A DNA stretch of 64,000 nucleotides, from assembly GCF_026626885.1 (NCBI RefSeq), contig NZ_JAPNOA010000020.1, forward strand, positions 1 to 64,000. Direction: 5' to 3'. The DNA comes from Parathalassolituus penaei. Its GTDB lineage: Bacteria; Pseudomonadota; Gammaproteobacteria; Pseudomonadales; Oceanobacteraceae. How positions within the stretch are numbered: position 1 is the first letter of the stretch; each line of letters begins with the position of its first letter. The notes below the pieces were generated by a model. That model worked only from the letters and a program-made list of their open reading frames with translations, made no database searches and was not told where the DNA came from. Below are positions 54,874-64,000 of this stretch, piece after piece. The translations under genes were made by a program, and so were the position numbers.

Positions 54874-55550
54874 GCCTGATCTGAGTCCTGCTGGCCGGGG
54901 GCCAGTTCATCAAAGTGGTAGATTCCGGGGAATCGGTCGCTGACAACCGGTGCCTTGGCACTGTCGGGATGGAAAACCATCAGCAGGTGGCCAATACCCC
55001 ATAGGGCTGCCGATTCTAGCACAGCCTGGCTGTCGTCAATCAGCAGCGTGCGGGTCGGATCAAAGGGTTCGTCTTGCAACAGATGATCCCAGAAAGCCTG
55101 GGTTTCCTTGGGCTCCCGATAGTCATGAGAACTGATAATACGGTCGACGTACTGGTCGAGGCCGGTATGTCGCAGTTTCAGATTAACGCTGTCACGGTGG
55201 GCATTGGTGACAATTACCCGACGTTTGCCTGCCAGCTTCAATTGTTGCAGAAAGTCCTGAACATGGGGGCGGAAGCCGATTTTATAGGCGACGTCTTCTT
55301 TCAGGCGCGCCACCGGCAAGCCGGTCAGTTCACTCCAGTAATCCAGACAGTACCAGCTGAGGGTGCCGCGCAGGCCCACAAAACTTTTATCGAGCTCTGC
55401 CAGGGCTTCTGCCGGGCTGATGTTCTTGCTGGCCGCATAGGCTTTGGGCAGGTGTTCCAGCCAGAAATAATTGTCGAAGTGGAGGTCGAGCAGGGTGCCG
55501 TCCATGTCCAGCAAAACAGTATCAATTTGTTGCCAGTCGGGTGCGGTCAT
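54870..55550 (-). CDS. yrfG: GMP/IMP nucleotidase (HAD family, YrfG)
   Basis: The 226-residue HAD hydrolase has DMDGTLLDLHFDN as motif I, VTNAHRD as motif II and LLIDDSQ as motif IV. It removes phosphate from GMP and IMP in known relatives. ATG 55550 is chosen because the upstream residues are not HAD-like. It is divergent from nudE, both acting on nucleotides. Confidence 0.93.
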   Translation of the reverse strand: MTAPDWQQIDTVLLDMDGTLLDLHFDNYFWLEHLPKAYAASKNISPAEALAELDKSFVGLRGTLSWYCLDYWSELTGLPVARLKEDVAYKIGFRPHVQDFLQQLKLAGKRRVIVTNAHRDSVNLKLRHTGLDQYVDRIISSHDYREPKETQAFWDHLLQDEPFDPTRTLLIDDSQAVLESAALWGIGHLLMVFHPDSAKAPVVSDRFPGIYHFDELAPGQQDSDQA

Positions 55551-55592
55551 GGGGTTATACTCAGTTATCAGATTCTGAAATCGGGGCAATTC

Positions 55593-56159
55593 ATGCGCAG
55601 CAAGCCGGAAATTCTTCATCGTTCAATTGTGGCCGAAAGCCGGTTGTTCCGGGTCGAGTCGGTGGAACTTCGTTTCAGCAATGGCGTTGAACGTACCTAC
55701 GAACGGCTGGCGCCGCGTGGCAACGGTGCGGTGATGCTGGTTGCCTTGCTGGATGATGACACTGTTGCCCTGATCCGTGAATACGCGGGCGGTATCGATG
55801 ACTACTGTCTGACCCTGCCGAAGGGCGCGATTGATATGGGAGAGTCGCTGGCGGATGCTGCCAACCGCGAGCTGCAGGAAGAAGTCGGTTTTGCTGCCCG
55901 TGAGCTGACCTTGCTGAAAAAGCTGACGCTGTCACCGGGTTATATGAGTGCTGGTCTGCAACTGGTGGTAGCGCGTGATCTGTATCCGTCAAAGCTGGAT
56001 GGCGATGAGCCGGAACCTCTGGAAGTAGTCCCGTGGAAACTGTCTGAACTGCCACAACTGTACGCCCGTGAGGATTTCCACGAGGGCCGTGCGGTTGCCG
56101 CGTTGTCACTGGTACAGCTGTGGCTGGCCGGTGAATTTGAAGGTACTCGCCTGCTGTAG
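55593..56159 (+). CDS. nudE: ADP compounds hydrolase NudE
   Basis: The 188-residue Nudix hydrolase has a complete Nudix box at about residues 75-97 (GAIDMGESLADAANRELQEEVGF). NudE hydrolyses ADP-ribose, diadenosine phosphates and NADH. The frame runs further upstream, but ATG 55593 gives the family start (MRSKPEILHRSIVAESRLF). It is divergent from yrfG across 42 bases. Confidence 0.94.
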   Translation: MRSKPEILHRSIVAESRLFRVESVELRFSNGVERTYERLAPRGNGAVMLVALLDDDTVALIREYAGGIDDYCLTLPKGAIDMGESLADAANRELQEEVGFAARELTLLKKLTLSPGYMSAGLQLVVARDLYPSKLDGDEPEPLEVVPWKLSELPQLYAREDFHEGRAVAALSLVQLWLAGEFEGTRLL

Positions 56160-56175
56160 TTTCCCCGGTTGCTGA

Positions 56176-58320
56176 TTATGGCGCTGCCAGCGTTGGCAGC
56201 GCTTCCAGCAGCGCCTGGCGTAGCTGTTCAAGCCGAATCGGTTTGCTGATAAAGCCATTCATGCCTGCTTCCAGACAACGGCGTCGATCTTCCATCATGG
56301 CATTGGCCGTTAACGCCAGAATCGGCACGGTATTACATTCGTCTTTCAAGGCCCGAATCGCGCGGGTCGCTTGAATGCCATCCAGTACCGGCATGTTGAT
56401 GTCCATCAGCACCAGATCAACCGGATGGCGTTGTACCGCTTCTACCGCCTCTTCACCGTTATTCACATTCAGACAGGTCAACCCCAGCTTTTCGAGCATG
56501 CGGGTGGCAACCTTGCGGTTTACCTCGTTATCTTCGGCCAACAGTACATGGCCTTGTAAGTGTGCCGGTTGTAGGCGAGCGGCGGGCCCTGACGATGTTG
56601 GCAGGCTGGCCTGGCGTATTGGTAGGGTAAGGGTAAAAGTACTGCCGCGTCCTGGTTCGGAGTGCAGCAGGATCTGGCCTTTCATGGCTTCGGCGAGATG
56701 GCGGCAAATGGTCAGGCCCAGTCCGGTGCCTCCGTAACGGCGACTGGTGCTGCTGTCGGCCTGACGGAAAGCCGAGAAAATCTGCTCTTGCTGGTTGGCT
56801 GAGATACCAATGCCGGTATCAATAATGGCGATGTCCAGCCGGTATTCCCGTTGAGCGGTTTGCTCCCCTTCAACCCGGATTTCAATCCGGCCTTCTTCGG
56901 TGAACTTGAGGGAGTTGCTGAGCAGGTTTGTGATGATCTGGCGCAGGCGTTTGGGGTCGCCGCGCCATTGATGTGGCAAGTGACCGCTATAGTAATAAAT
57001 CAGATTCAGATGCTGACGGCGTGCTGGTTCACGAAATAACTGGCAGATCTCGGTGAGTAGCTGGTTGAGGTCGAAATCGATGTCTTCGAGTTCCAGATGG
57101 CCGGATTCGATTTTCGACAGGTCGAGAATGTCGTTGAGAATTTCCAGCAAGCCCTGCGATGAACGATGAATAATGTCGAGGTAATGACGTTGTTCATGGC
57201 TGAGGCTGGAGTCGAGAATCAGCTCGGTGGCACCGAGAATGCCGTTCATCGGGGTGCGAATTTCATGGCTCATGTTGGCCAGGAAAATCGACTTGGAATG
57301 GTTGGCCTGTTCGGCTTGGGTCAGGGCCTCGCGAATGCGCTGGTTGGCAGCTTCGAGGGCGGTGCGGTTGGCGATGATTTCGGTCATATCGAGGCCCGCC
57401 AGCAATAACTCCTGACAATCGTCCAGCCAGGTAATGCGCCAGTTAACAATCCGTTCACGACCGTGCGTGGTTACCAGCGGAAACTCCAGCGCCAGGCTAC
57501 CGTTTTGACGGCCAATCACATTTTTAATTTGCAGCTCGGTAGCCAGTGCCTGATGGCGAGGCATCAGCCAGCTCAGTGGGAAACCGTTGATCTGTTTTTC
57601 CGACAACTGTAGTAGTACCAGAGTTTGATGATTGACTCGTCGTACCATGCAATCAGCATCACACACCAACAACAGTGTCTGCATGGTTTCCATATAAGTG
57701 CTGAGGCGTTGCTGTTCTTCGCGCAGCAGAATTTCCATGTAGTGACGTTTACTGATGTCATCACCGGTCACCAGCAGGTATTGGTTGTTACCCTGACTCC
57801 AGGGGCGTACTCGAATCGCCCAACGCCCAACGTCGCCTTCGCGATCGATCAGGTTGCATTCAAAATCCACCAGTGCGTCGCTGTCAGCTGCCTGCTCCAG
57901 ATACTGACGAATCCGATCCTGTTCATCGGGGGTCTGGATAGTAACCAGAAGGTCACCGATGCTCAGGTTGAACAGGCGAAACAGATTGGGGTTGGCGTCC
58001 ATCAGGCGTTGCTGACGAGTGATCCGCATGGCAATACCACTGACGTGTTCCCAGGTGAATTCATGCTGGTGGCGGCTGGACTCCAGCGCTTCGGCCAGAG
58101 GTCGCATCAGATGGAAAATGGCAACACACAGCAGCAGGATAATGGCTGCCAGTAACAGGCTGCCGGTTCCCCAGAGTTGCCAGAACAGTATTGGTGATAC
58201 CTGCCGGGGCGCCGGATTGATGGGCGACAGATAGTAGTCGAGCGCTAACGCCAACAGGGTACAACTCGCCACCAGTGCGGCAATGGCAAGGCCAATCAGT
58301 TGGCGAAAATGCTTGTCCAT
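56176..58320 (-). CDS. Hybrid sensor histidine kinase with receiver domain (BarA-like)
   Basis: The 714-residue protein has two membrane helices (residues 5-30 and 48-72), PAS-like regions, the phospho-acceptor histidine in ANMSHEIRTPMNG near residue 350, an HATPase domain (DTGIGI, GGTGLGLTI) and a C-terminal receiver with LLAEDNEVNRK and the phospho-aspartate in VLMDINMP near 640. No HPt domain follows, so it needs an external phosphotransfer partner. The input is unknown. It sits next to the lrgBA-type operon on the same strand, 30 bases downstream. Confidence 0.92.
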   Translation of the reverse strand: MDKHFRQLIGLAIAALVASCTLLALALDYYLSPINPAPRQVSPILFWQLWGTGSLLLAAIILLLCVAIFHLMRPLAEALESSRHQHEFTWEHVSGIAMRITRQQRLMDANPNLFRLFNLSIGDLLVTIQTPDEQDRIRQYLEQAADSDALVDFECNLIDREGDVGRWAIRVRPWSQGNNQYLLVTGDDISKRHYMEILLREEQQRLSTYMETMQTLLLVCDADCMVRRVNHQTLVLLQLSEKQINGFPLSWLMPRHQALATELQIKNVIGRQNGSLALEFPLVTTHGRERIVNWRITWLDDCQELLLAGLDMTEIIANRTALEAANQRIREALTQAEQANHSKSIFLANMSHEIRTPMNGILGATELILDSSLSHEQRHYLDIIHRSSQGLLEILNDILDLSKIESGHLELEDIDFDLNQLLTEICQLFREPARRQHLNLIYYYSGHLPHQWRGDPKRLRQIITNLLSNSLKFTEEGRIEIRVEGEQTAQREYRLDIAIIDTGIGISANQQEQIFSAFRQADSSTSRRYGGTGLGLTICRHLAEAMKGQILLHSEPGRGSTFTLTLPIRQASLPTSSGPAARLQPAHLQGHVLLAEDNEVNRKVATRMLEKLGLTCLNVNNGEEAVEAVQRHPVDLVLMDINMPVLDGIQATRAIRALKDECNTVPILALTANAMMEDRRRCLEAGMNGFISKPIRLEQLRQALLEALPTLAAP

Positions 58321-58350
58321 GGCAAATCCTGTCCGGGCCGTTGAGCGGCA

Positions 58351-59034
58351 TCAGCCAGCAATCAGCGGAATCACCAGAGCGTGCAGGGTGGCTGTCAGGG
58401 TCATGGCCATAGCCGCGTAGGCTGAGGCTTCGGGGCCCAATTCGAGGGCGCGACCGGTTCCGATGGCATGACCACAGATGCCCAGGGTCAGGCCTTGGGT
58501 GTGTGGCTGGTTAATGCCCATCAGGGACAGTATAGGCACAATCATCACAGCGCCAAGAATCCCGGTCACAATCACAAAGGCCGAGGCCAGTGCCGGATCG
58601 CCGCCAAGCTGGCTGGTAACGGCAACCGCAACCGGCGTGGTAATGGATTTGGTTAACAGGGTGGTGCTGATCAGGCTGTCACCCAGCCACCATTGGCTCA
58701 GCGCCCATGCACACAGAATGGTCGTGCCGCTGCCGAGACTGATGGCGAGGGCAATCCGTTTCCAGTGCGCGCGCATGGCATGTAATTGCTGATACAACGG
58801 CACCGCCAGCATCACAATCACTGGACCCAGCAAATCATGCAGGTAACGGCCACCTTCCATGTAGGTCTGATATCCGGTGCCTGTGCCTTCCAGACAGATC
58901 GCCATCAGCACAATGGACGTCAGGATCGGCGGCAGGAACACCGGTTTGCCACAGCGCAGGTACAGTTGCTGGCCGACGATAAACGATGCAATGGTAAGCG
59001 CCGCCCAGAACAGTGGGGTATGCAGCAGAATCAT
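58351..59034 (-). CDS. LrgB/CidB-family membrane protein
   Basis: The 227-residue membrane protein has several helices and the LrgB block KSITTPVAVAVTSQLGG with GHAIGTGRA near the end. LrgAB/CidAB influence murein hydrolase export, cell lysis or small-metabolite export. ATG 59034 overlaps the stop of the lrgA-type gene by four bases (ATGA). Confidence 0.93.
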   Translation of the reverse strand: MILLHTPLFWAALTIASFIVGQQLYLRCGKPVFLPPILTSIVLMAICLEGTGTGYQTYMEGGRYLHDLLGPVIVMLAVPLYQQLHAMRAHWKRIALAISLGSGTTILCAWALSQWWLGDSLISTTLLTKSITTPVAVAVTSQLGGDPALASAFVIVTGILGAVMIVPILSLMGINQPHTQGLTLGICGHAIGTGRALELGPEASAYAAMAMTLTATLHALVIPLIAG

Positions 59035-59366
59035 CGCGAAGCGTCCTCTTTGCCCATAATCCAGCCACACACGAGGATGCCTGGAATCAGACTGATGGTC
59101 AGAATCAGCAGCAGCAGAGGACCGTGATCGAGCAGTAACTGTTTGTGGGTAATAATGCCAACACTGACCGGCACCAGAAACATGGGCAACCAGGGTGACA
59201 GGGTGCGGGTGATGGCTTGCAGGGATTCAGGGATAGAGCCGCGGAAGATCAGGAACGCCAGCAATAACAACATGCCGGTGATGGCCGCCGGGATGGGCAG
59301 GCCGAGAAAACTCTGTAGCCAGGTACCGGCCAACAGGAACACCAGAAGAATCAGCAGGCCGTGCAT
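59031..59366 (-). CDS. LrgA/CidA-family holin-like protein
   Basis: The 111-residue protein has four predicted helices and the signature GLPIPAAITGMLLLLAFL of CidA/LrgA. I take the internal ATG at 59366, with GGAG seven bases upstream, over ATG 59378, which has no site. It is operonic with lrgB. Confidence 0.92.
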   Translation of the reverse strand: MHGLLILLVFLLAGTWLQSFLGLPIPAAITGMLLLLAFLIFRGSIPESLQAITRTLSPWLPMFLVPVSVGIITHKQLLLDHGPLLLLILTISLIPGILVCGWIMGKEDASR

Positions 59367-59397
59367 GGCAGTCTCCATACTGTCTGATTCTGAAGTC

Positions 59398-59482
59398 TGG
59401 TGCGGAAGGAGAGACTCGAACTCTCACGCCTTGCGGCGCTGGAACCTAAATCCAGTGCGTCTACCAATTTCGCCACTTCCGC
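59398..59482 (-). tRNA. tRNA-Leu (anticodon UAG)
   Basis: The sequence folds as a class II tRNA with acceptor GCGGAAG/CTTCCGC, anticodon stem CTGGA/TCCAG around TTTAGGT, a variable arm and TTCGAGT. The CCA tail is encoded. It is 85 bases long including CCA. Confidence 0.95.
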
Positions 59483-59610
59483 TCCGTAGGGTGCGCAGAA
59501 TACAGAAAGCCTTTTCTTTTGCCAAGGAGCACACACGTTCCCGAGTGCAGACAATTGGCAAAGCAGTTAATCTGCCTGACATATGTATGGCTATTAAATG
59601 ACCACTGAAT

Positions 59611-60651
59611 ATGGTTCACAGGAGCAACCCCAAGGTGCAGGACTCATCCGGACTGGCTGGTAACCGGCTGTTATTGCTGGCAGCGACCATGATTATCATC
59701 GCCGGAATCAAGGCTGCGGCCAGCATCATGATTCCGTTCCTGTTAGCGATTTTTACGGCCATTGTCAGCGCACCGCTGATGTTGTGGTTAACCCGTCGTG
59801 GTGTGCCCGATGTTCTGGCGGTGTTGCTGATGCTGGTACTGTTCCTGCTGGCCGGGTTCGGCCTGACGGTTTTCCTCGGTGGTACCGTGAACGCTTTTTA
59901 TGAAGACATTCCGGTCTATGAAGAACGGATCGCCGTCATGACCGACAGTGCCGCCAACTGGGTACGTGGTTATGGCTTTGATGTGCCCGATAATCTGGTC
60001 GCCGACTACTTTAATCCGGGCATGGTGCTGGGGATGGTCGGCACGATTTTTAATGGTCTTGGTGGTGTGCTGGCCAATGCCTTGCTGATTCTGTTCACGG
60101 TGATTTTTATTCTGCTGGAAGCGCCGTCGATGCCGGCCAAACTCAAACGTGCCTTTGGTGAAGAGACCAATGCGTTTGAACACTTCGCCCGCTTCAGTGA
60201 TCTGGTGCAGCAGTATCTGGCCATCAAGACGCTGGTGAGCCTGGGCACTGGCGTAACCATCGGTATTGCCTTGTGGATTATTGGCGTGGATTACGCCGCC
60301 GTTTGGGCGCTGATTGCCTTTCTGCTGAACTATATTCCGAATATTGGCTCCATCATTGCCGCTGTACCGGCGGTGCTGATTGCACTGGTACAGCTCGGTG
60401 GTGGTGAAGCGGTGGCAACCATTGTGGTGTACGTGGTTGCCAACACTCTGTTTGGCAACGTGGTGGAACCCCGCATGATGGGGCGTTCGCTTGGGTTGTC
60501 GACCCTGGTGGTATTCCTGTCTCTGGTGTTCTGGGGGTGGGTGCTGGGGCCGGTTGGTATGTTGTTGTCGATTCCACTGACCATGGTGGTCAAGATTGCC
60601 CTCGAAGTGCGGCCACGCACCCGTTGGCTGGCGACCTTGCTGGATCATTGA
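59611..60651 (+). CDS. AI-2E family permease (PerM-like)
   Basis: The 346-residue membrane protein has about eight helices and the family pattern FLLNYIPNIGSIIAAVPAVLIAL and the GNVVEPRMMGRSLGLSTLVVFLSLVFWGWVLGP block. Members include the AI-2 exporter TqsA and Na+/H+ antiporters; substrate cannot be assigned. The start is either ATG 59611 or GTG 59635, which has AGGAG upstream. Confidence 0.9.
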   Translation: MVHRSNPKVQDSSGLAGNRLLLLAATMIIIAGIKAAASIMIPFLLAIFTAIVSAPLMLWLTRRGVPDVLAVLLMLVLFLLAGFGLTVFLGGTVNAFYEDIPVYEERIAVMTDSAANWVRGYGFDVPDNLVADYFNPGMVLGMVGTIFNGLGGVLANALLILFTVIFILLEAPSMPAKLKRAFGEETNAFEHFARFSDLVQQYLAIKTLVSLGTGVTIGIALWIIGVDYAAVWALIAFLLNYIPNIGSIIAAVPAVLIALVQLGGGEAVATIVVYVVANTLFGNVVEPRMMGRSLGLSTLVVFLSLVFWGWVLGPVGMLLSIPLTMVVKIALEVRPRTRWLATLLDH

Positions 60652-60769
60652 GTAACGGCAATGCAAGTGACGGTATGGACTGTCAGATTGCTGCAACAGG
60701 GATGCAAAAAAGGGTAAACCGCCTGTGGAGCAACGGGCGCATCCTCTAGACTGTAGGGGGAGGACCAAT

Positions 60770-61465
60770 ATGAAATCGATTCTGTTAGTTGATGATGATA
60801 CCGAGCTGGGTGAGCTGTTACAGGAATACCTGGCGATGGAAGGGTTTGAGCTGACCCTCGCCCACGATGGTGAGCGTGGCTTGCAGCTGGCCCTGACTGG
60901 TCAATATGACCTGGTCCTGCTGGATGTGATGTTGCCACGTATTAACGGCTTTGAAGTCCTGCGTCGTCTGCGCAAGGAATCCAGTGTGCCGGTGATCATG
61001 CTGACCGCTCGTGGTGACAGCGTGGACCGTGTACTGGGCCTGGAGCACGGTGCCGATGATTACATTCCGAAGCCATACCACCACCACGAACTGGTAGCGC
61101 GTATTCGTGCCCTGTTCCGCCGTATCGACCTGTCGGGTGATAACAGCGGTGCTGCTGGCAGCCGCCTGCTGCGTGTGGGTGAGCTGATCCTCAACCCGTC
61201 TGACCGTGGCGTCACTGTGAATGGCGAATCCCTGGTACTGACCGGTGCCGAGTTCGGAGTGCTGCAGTGCCTGATGGAACATGCCGGTGAGCTGGTGTCC
61301 AAGGATGCCTTGTCGATGGCTGCCCTCGGCCGTGCCCTGATGGCGTACGACCGCTCCATTGATATGCACGTCAGTAACCTGCGCAAGAAACTGGGCCATC
61401 GTGATGACGGTAACGACTGGATCAAAACCGTGCGCAGTCGCGGTTACCTGTTGGTGAAACCCTGA
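60770..61465 (+). CDS. cpxR: CpxR-like OmpR-family response regulator
   Basis: The 231-residue protein has a receiver domain (DDD near residues 8-10, phospho-aspartate 52 in LLDVMLP, lysine in IPKPYH) and a C-terminal winged helix (SIDMHVSNLRKKLGHR, VRSRGYLLVKP). The receiver closely follows CpxR (PVIMLTARGDSVDRVLGLEHGADDYIPKP). GGGGGAGG lies seven bases before the ATG. It is followed by the partner kinase. Confidence 0.9.
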   Translation: MKSILLVDDDTELGELLQEYLAMEGFELTLAHDGERGLQLALTGQYDLVLLDVMLPRINGFEVLRRLRKESSVPVIMLTARGDSVDRVLGLEHGADDYIPKPYHHHELVARIRALFRRIDLSGDNSGAAGSRLLRVGELILNPSDRGVTVNGESLVLTGAEFGVLQCLMEHAGELVSKDALSMAALGRALMAYDRSIDMHVSNLRKKLGHRDDGNDWIKTVRSRGYLLVKP

Positions 61466-61494
61466 ATTCCGTCCAAACCCATACAGCGACCACC

Positions 61495-62838
61495 ATGACC
61501 TGGTACCGGTCGCTGTTCTTCAAGATTTTCCTCTGGTTCTGGCTGGTTGTGTTTCTGGCCATGGGCCTCGCTGTGATCACCAGCGAATGGCTGGACGATG
61601 ACTACTTTGTCCCTGCCAGTCGTCAGGATGTCATGCTGGTGCTCGATCTTATCGAGCGCCGACCTCCAATTCTGGCCGAAGGCCGCAAACTCTGGCGTCA
61701 TCTGCAGCCGGGCTGGAACCTGGTCTCGGTGCAGGTGGATTCCGTTGATGAGTTACCCCATGACCTCGAAGAATTTGCCGATCAGGCGGTCGAGCAGGGC
61801 GAACTCTTGTACGGCCAGAACGATGGCTGGTTGATGATTGGCCCGGTCCAGAGTGGAGACTATCTGTATATCGCGGTATCCCGACGCGATTGGCAGCATC
61901 TGCTCGACGATCGCCAGCGTTGGGTATTGCCGTTGCTGATTCTGGTGCTGGTGACCTCGTTGTGTTTCCTGCTGGTATGGAGCCTGACCCGGCCAATCCG
62001 GCGGTTACAGCAGGCGGTGCGGCAAATGGCCGACGGCAACTTTGATGTCAGTCTGTTGCAACGCGACCTCAGTCGTCGTGACGAAATCGGCGAGCTGGTG
62101 GTGGAAGTGATGTCGATGGCCGAAGCAACCCGGCGTCTGTTGCAAAGCCAGCAGCAGCTGCTACGAGATGTCTCCCATGAATTACGTTCACCGCTGACCC
62201 GTTTGCAGATCGCGCTGGGTATTGCCCGCAAAAAAGATCAGGCTGGAATTGTCAGTAATGAGCATGATCGGATCGAGCGGGCCGTGGCTCAGGTCGACAG
62301 CCTGATCAGCCAGATCCTGGACCTGGCGCGCCTCAGCCAGCTGGATGATACCTCGCTGCTGCGAGAGCAGGAGCCAGCCGATCTGATGCTGCAAAACTGG
62401 CTCGAAGACGCCGAACTGGAGATTGCCAACAAGCAGCTGCAACTGCAGGTGCAGAATCACGCTGGTCAGCTGGATGCCAATTGGGACTGGGTGCTGATGG
62501 AGCGGGCGGTCGACAACATTCTGCGAAATGCCATCCGTTTTGCACCGGAAGGGTCTACCCTGAAGGTGCAGCTGGAGCGTCGGGACGATGGCCAGATCCT
62601 TATCACCATAGCGGATCAGGGGCCTGGCGTTCCGGAAGACATGCTCGACACGATTTTTGCACCATTTATGCAAGTCGATCAGACCCGCAGCCCGGGTGCC
62701 AACAGTGGCGGTTATGGTCTCGGGCTGGCACTGGTCAAACGTATCATCGAGTTACACGGGGGTACGGTGCAGGCGCGTAATCTTGGCCCGGGTCTGGAAG
62801 TGGCACTGACTCTGCCTGCCGGACTGAGTCACTCATAA
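61495..62838 (+). CDS. cpxA: CpxA-like sensor histidine kinase
   Basis: The 447-residue protein has membrane helices at about 8-30 and 142-163 around a periplasmic sensor domain, then a HAMP linker, the histidine in RDVSHELRSPLTRLQ near residue 227, and an ATPase with NAIRFAPEG, DQGPGVP and GGYGLGLALVKRI. It likely senses envelope stress, as Cpx kinases do. It starts 29 bases after cpxR and forms an operon with it. Confidence 0.88.
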   Translation: MTWYRSLFFKIFLWFWLVVFLAMGLAVITSEWLDDDYFVPASRQDVMLVLDLIERRPPILAEGRKLWRHLQPGWNLVSVQVDSVDELPHDLEEFADQAVEQGELLYGQNDGWLMIGPVQSGDYLYIAVSRRDWQHLLDDRQRWVLPLLILVLVTSLCFLLVWSLTRPIRRLQQAVRQMADGNFDVSLLQRDLSRRDEIGELVVEVMSMAEATRRLLQSQQQLLRDVSHELRSPLTRLQIALGIARKKDQAGIVSNEHDRIERAVAQVDSLISQILDLARLSQLDDTSLLREQEPADLMLQNWLEDAELEIANKQLQLQVQNHAGQLDANWDWVLMERAVDNILRNAIRFAPEGSTLKVQLERRDDGQILITIADQGPGVPEDMLDTIFAPFMQVDQTRSPGANSGGYGLGLALVKRIIELHGGTVQARNLGPGLEVALTLPAGLSHS

Positions 62839-62957
62839 CGCTGGATGTGGTACTGTCCGGTGTGGATGGCACCGGTAATGGATTGCTACTTTCGGACAAT
62901 GCTGGCCAATTCGGGCCATTCCTCCAAGGTTATGCCTGGCTTGCGCCAAAGCATCAT

Positions 62958-62978
62958 TAGCGTAATGCAAATACGCTA
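62958..62978. promoter_or_regulatory. Inverted repeat upstream of maeB
   Basis: Arms TAGCGTA/TACGCTA with a 7-base centre ATGCAAA, about 150 bases before maeB. It might be an operator. The 289-base gap shows no other clear promoter. Confidence 0.35.
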
Positions 62979-62986
62979 TATAGTGG

Positions 62987-63007
62987 AAAACCCATCGGGT
63001 TTTTGCT
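62987..63007 (+). terminator. Weak terminator after cpxA
   Basis: Stem AAAACCC/GGGTTTT with an ATC loop and T-rich exit, about 150 bases after the cpxA stop. Confidence 0.55.
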
Positions 63008-63127
63008 ATTAAAGATGCCCTCTTGTGGCCTATGTCCAGCTAGACGATGGTACTAGTTTGTACAAAATCGGGCTGGTTTGGGAGCGCAAGAGCTTTTAAT
63101 TACACCAAAAACGACTGGATGAGCACT

Positions 63128-64000
63128 ATGTCAGAAGATTTGAAACAAGCAGCTCTGGATTATCACGCCAATCCCAAGCCAGGCAAGATCGGCATCATGC
63201 TGACCAAGCCTGCCAAGACTTCCCGCGACCTGTCCCTGGCTTACAGCCCAGGTGTGGCAGAGCCAGTGAAGGAAATTGCGGCTGATCCTGAAAACGCTTA
63301 CAAGTACACCAGCAAAGGCAACCTGGTGGCTGTTATCTCTGACGGCACTGCCATTCTGGGTCTGGGTGACCTGGGTCCACTGGCTTCCAAGCCGGTAATG
63401 GAAGGCAAGTCACTGCTGTTCAAACGTTTTGCTGGCGTTGATTCTATCGACATTGAAGTGGAATCGGAAAGCCCTCAGGCGTTTATCGACACAGTACGTC
63501 GCATTGCGATCACTTTTGGCGGTATCAACCTGGAAGACATCAAGGCTCCTGAGTGTTTCGAGATCGAACGCACCCTGATCGAGCAGTGTGATATTCCGGT
63601 ATTCCACGATGACCAGCACGGTACTGCTATCGTGACCGTTGCCGGTGCCATGAACGCTCTGGAAATCGTTGGCAAGAAAATCGAAGACGCCAAGATGTGT
63701 GTACTGGGCGCCGGTGCTGCTGCGATCTCCTGTTCCAAGCTGCTGATCATGGCTGGCATGAAGCCAGAAAACATCTTCATGTGTGACCGTAAAGGCGTGA
63801 TCCACAGCGGTCGTGACGACCTGAACCAGTACAAGGCCATGTTCGCTGTTGAGACCAACAAGCGTACTGTGGACGATGCACTGGAAGGCGCTGACATTTT
63901 CCTGGGTCTGTCTGGTCCTAACATGGTGACTGGCGAACAGATCAAGAAGATGGCTGCTGACCCTATCATCTTCGCTTGTGCCAACCCTGTTCCGGAAATC
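63128..64000 (+). CDS. maeB: NADP-dependent malic enzyme (3' truncated)
   Basis: The first 291 codons are visible and run open off the right edge; an ATG at 63128 follows a GGATGAG site. The N-terminal malic domain has [49 protein letters not shown] and [10 protein letters not shown]. The NAD-binding domain begins with [15 protein letters not shown]. It decarboxylates malate to pyruvate. The truncated end hides whether it carries the C-terminal phosphotransacetylase-like domain. Confidence 0.95.
   Translation, partial: MSEDLKQAALDYHANPKPGKIGIMLTKPAKTSRDLSLAYSPGVAEPVKEIAADPENAYKYTSKGNLVAVISDGTAILGLGDLGPLASKPVMEGKSLLFKRFAGVDSIDIEVESESPQAFIDTVRRIAITFGGINLEDIKAPECFEIERTLIEQCDIPVFHDDQHGTAIVTVAGAMNALEIVGKKIEDAKMCVLGAGAAAISCSKLLIMAGMKPENIFMCDRKGVIHSGRDDLNQYKAMFAVETNKRTVDDALEGADIFLGLSGPNMVTGEQIKKMAADPIIFACANPVPEI

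Noticed and set aside
62839-63127. Small RNA gene upstream of maeB
   Set aside because: One short inverted repeat and a weak terminator are present but no promoter or conserved fold could be supported.

Overview
The window looks like a chromosomal segment of a gammaproteobacterium. It has a core gene set typical of the Pseudomonas/Oceanospirillum side of that class: prlC-yheV with a gamma-carbonic anhydrase, zur-znuCB/znuA, glmU, rsd-dsbB, gshA-tex, pckA-hslO-hslR-yrfG-nudE, a CpxRA-like pair and maeB. Base composition is GC-rich throughout (not computed). I cannot name the genus from sequence alone; a marine Oceanospirillales-type organism is my guess.

Layout. 1-6260: 3' part of a giant surface adhesin ending in an outer-membrane beta-barrel. 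6340-8500: two paralogous lipoproteins made by a tandem duplication that also copied the ends of the flanking genes. 8644-14716: LON-domain protein, gamma-carbonic anhydrase, Kef-type antiporter, prlC and yheV. 14717-15830: two inverted copies of a structured repeat around a small HNH nuclease gene. 15955-19396: COG3014/LpoB/LPP20 lipoprotein operon. 19690-24477: SemiSWEET, yceI with cytochrome b561, a LysR regulator, an unknown gene and a MATE exporter. 24534-26998: SCO protein and a pair of LVIVD-like beta-propeller proteins. 27068-30158: zinc uptake locus with its regulator. 30267-33660: glmU, then repeats and an intact IS1182-type element. 33898-38089: FrcBCA-like fructose ABC transporter divergent from fructokinase. 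38207-46934: yheS, TIGR02444, a MITE, a DUF4124-like protein, a WD40 lipoprotein, rsd, dsbB, a FliL-like protein and gshA. 47091-53246: tex, a repeat cluster, an SPFH protein and pckA. 53524-59482: hslO, hslR, yrfG, nudE, a hybrid kinase, lrgBA and tRNA-Leu(UAG). 59611-64000: AI-2E-type permease, CpxRA-like pair and the start of maeB.

The most unusual feature is an interspersed intergenic repeat of about 250 bp. There are six near full-length copies and one deleted copy in 35 kb. It is built of up to six short hairpins. One hairpin shows compensatory base changes between copies, which is direct evidence that a folded form is or was under selection. Copies lie next to REP-type hairpins and heptamer tandem arrays. 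Two inverted copies bracket the HNH gene. An IS1182-type element sits exactly in the loop of one REP hairpin, and an IS5-type MITE sits exactly on the stop codon of its upstream gene.

Metabolically the window links glycolytic/gluconeogenic entry points (fructose uptake and phosphorylation, pckA, maeB), cell-envelope upkeep (glmU, LpoB, Cpx-like sensing, LrgAB) and redox/stress systems (gshA, dsbB, hslO, hslR, Kef-like antiporter).
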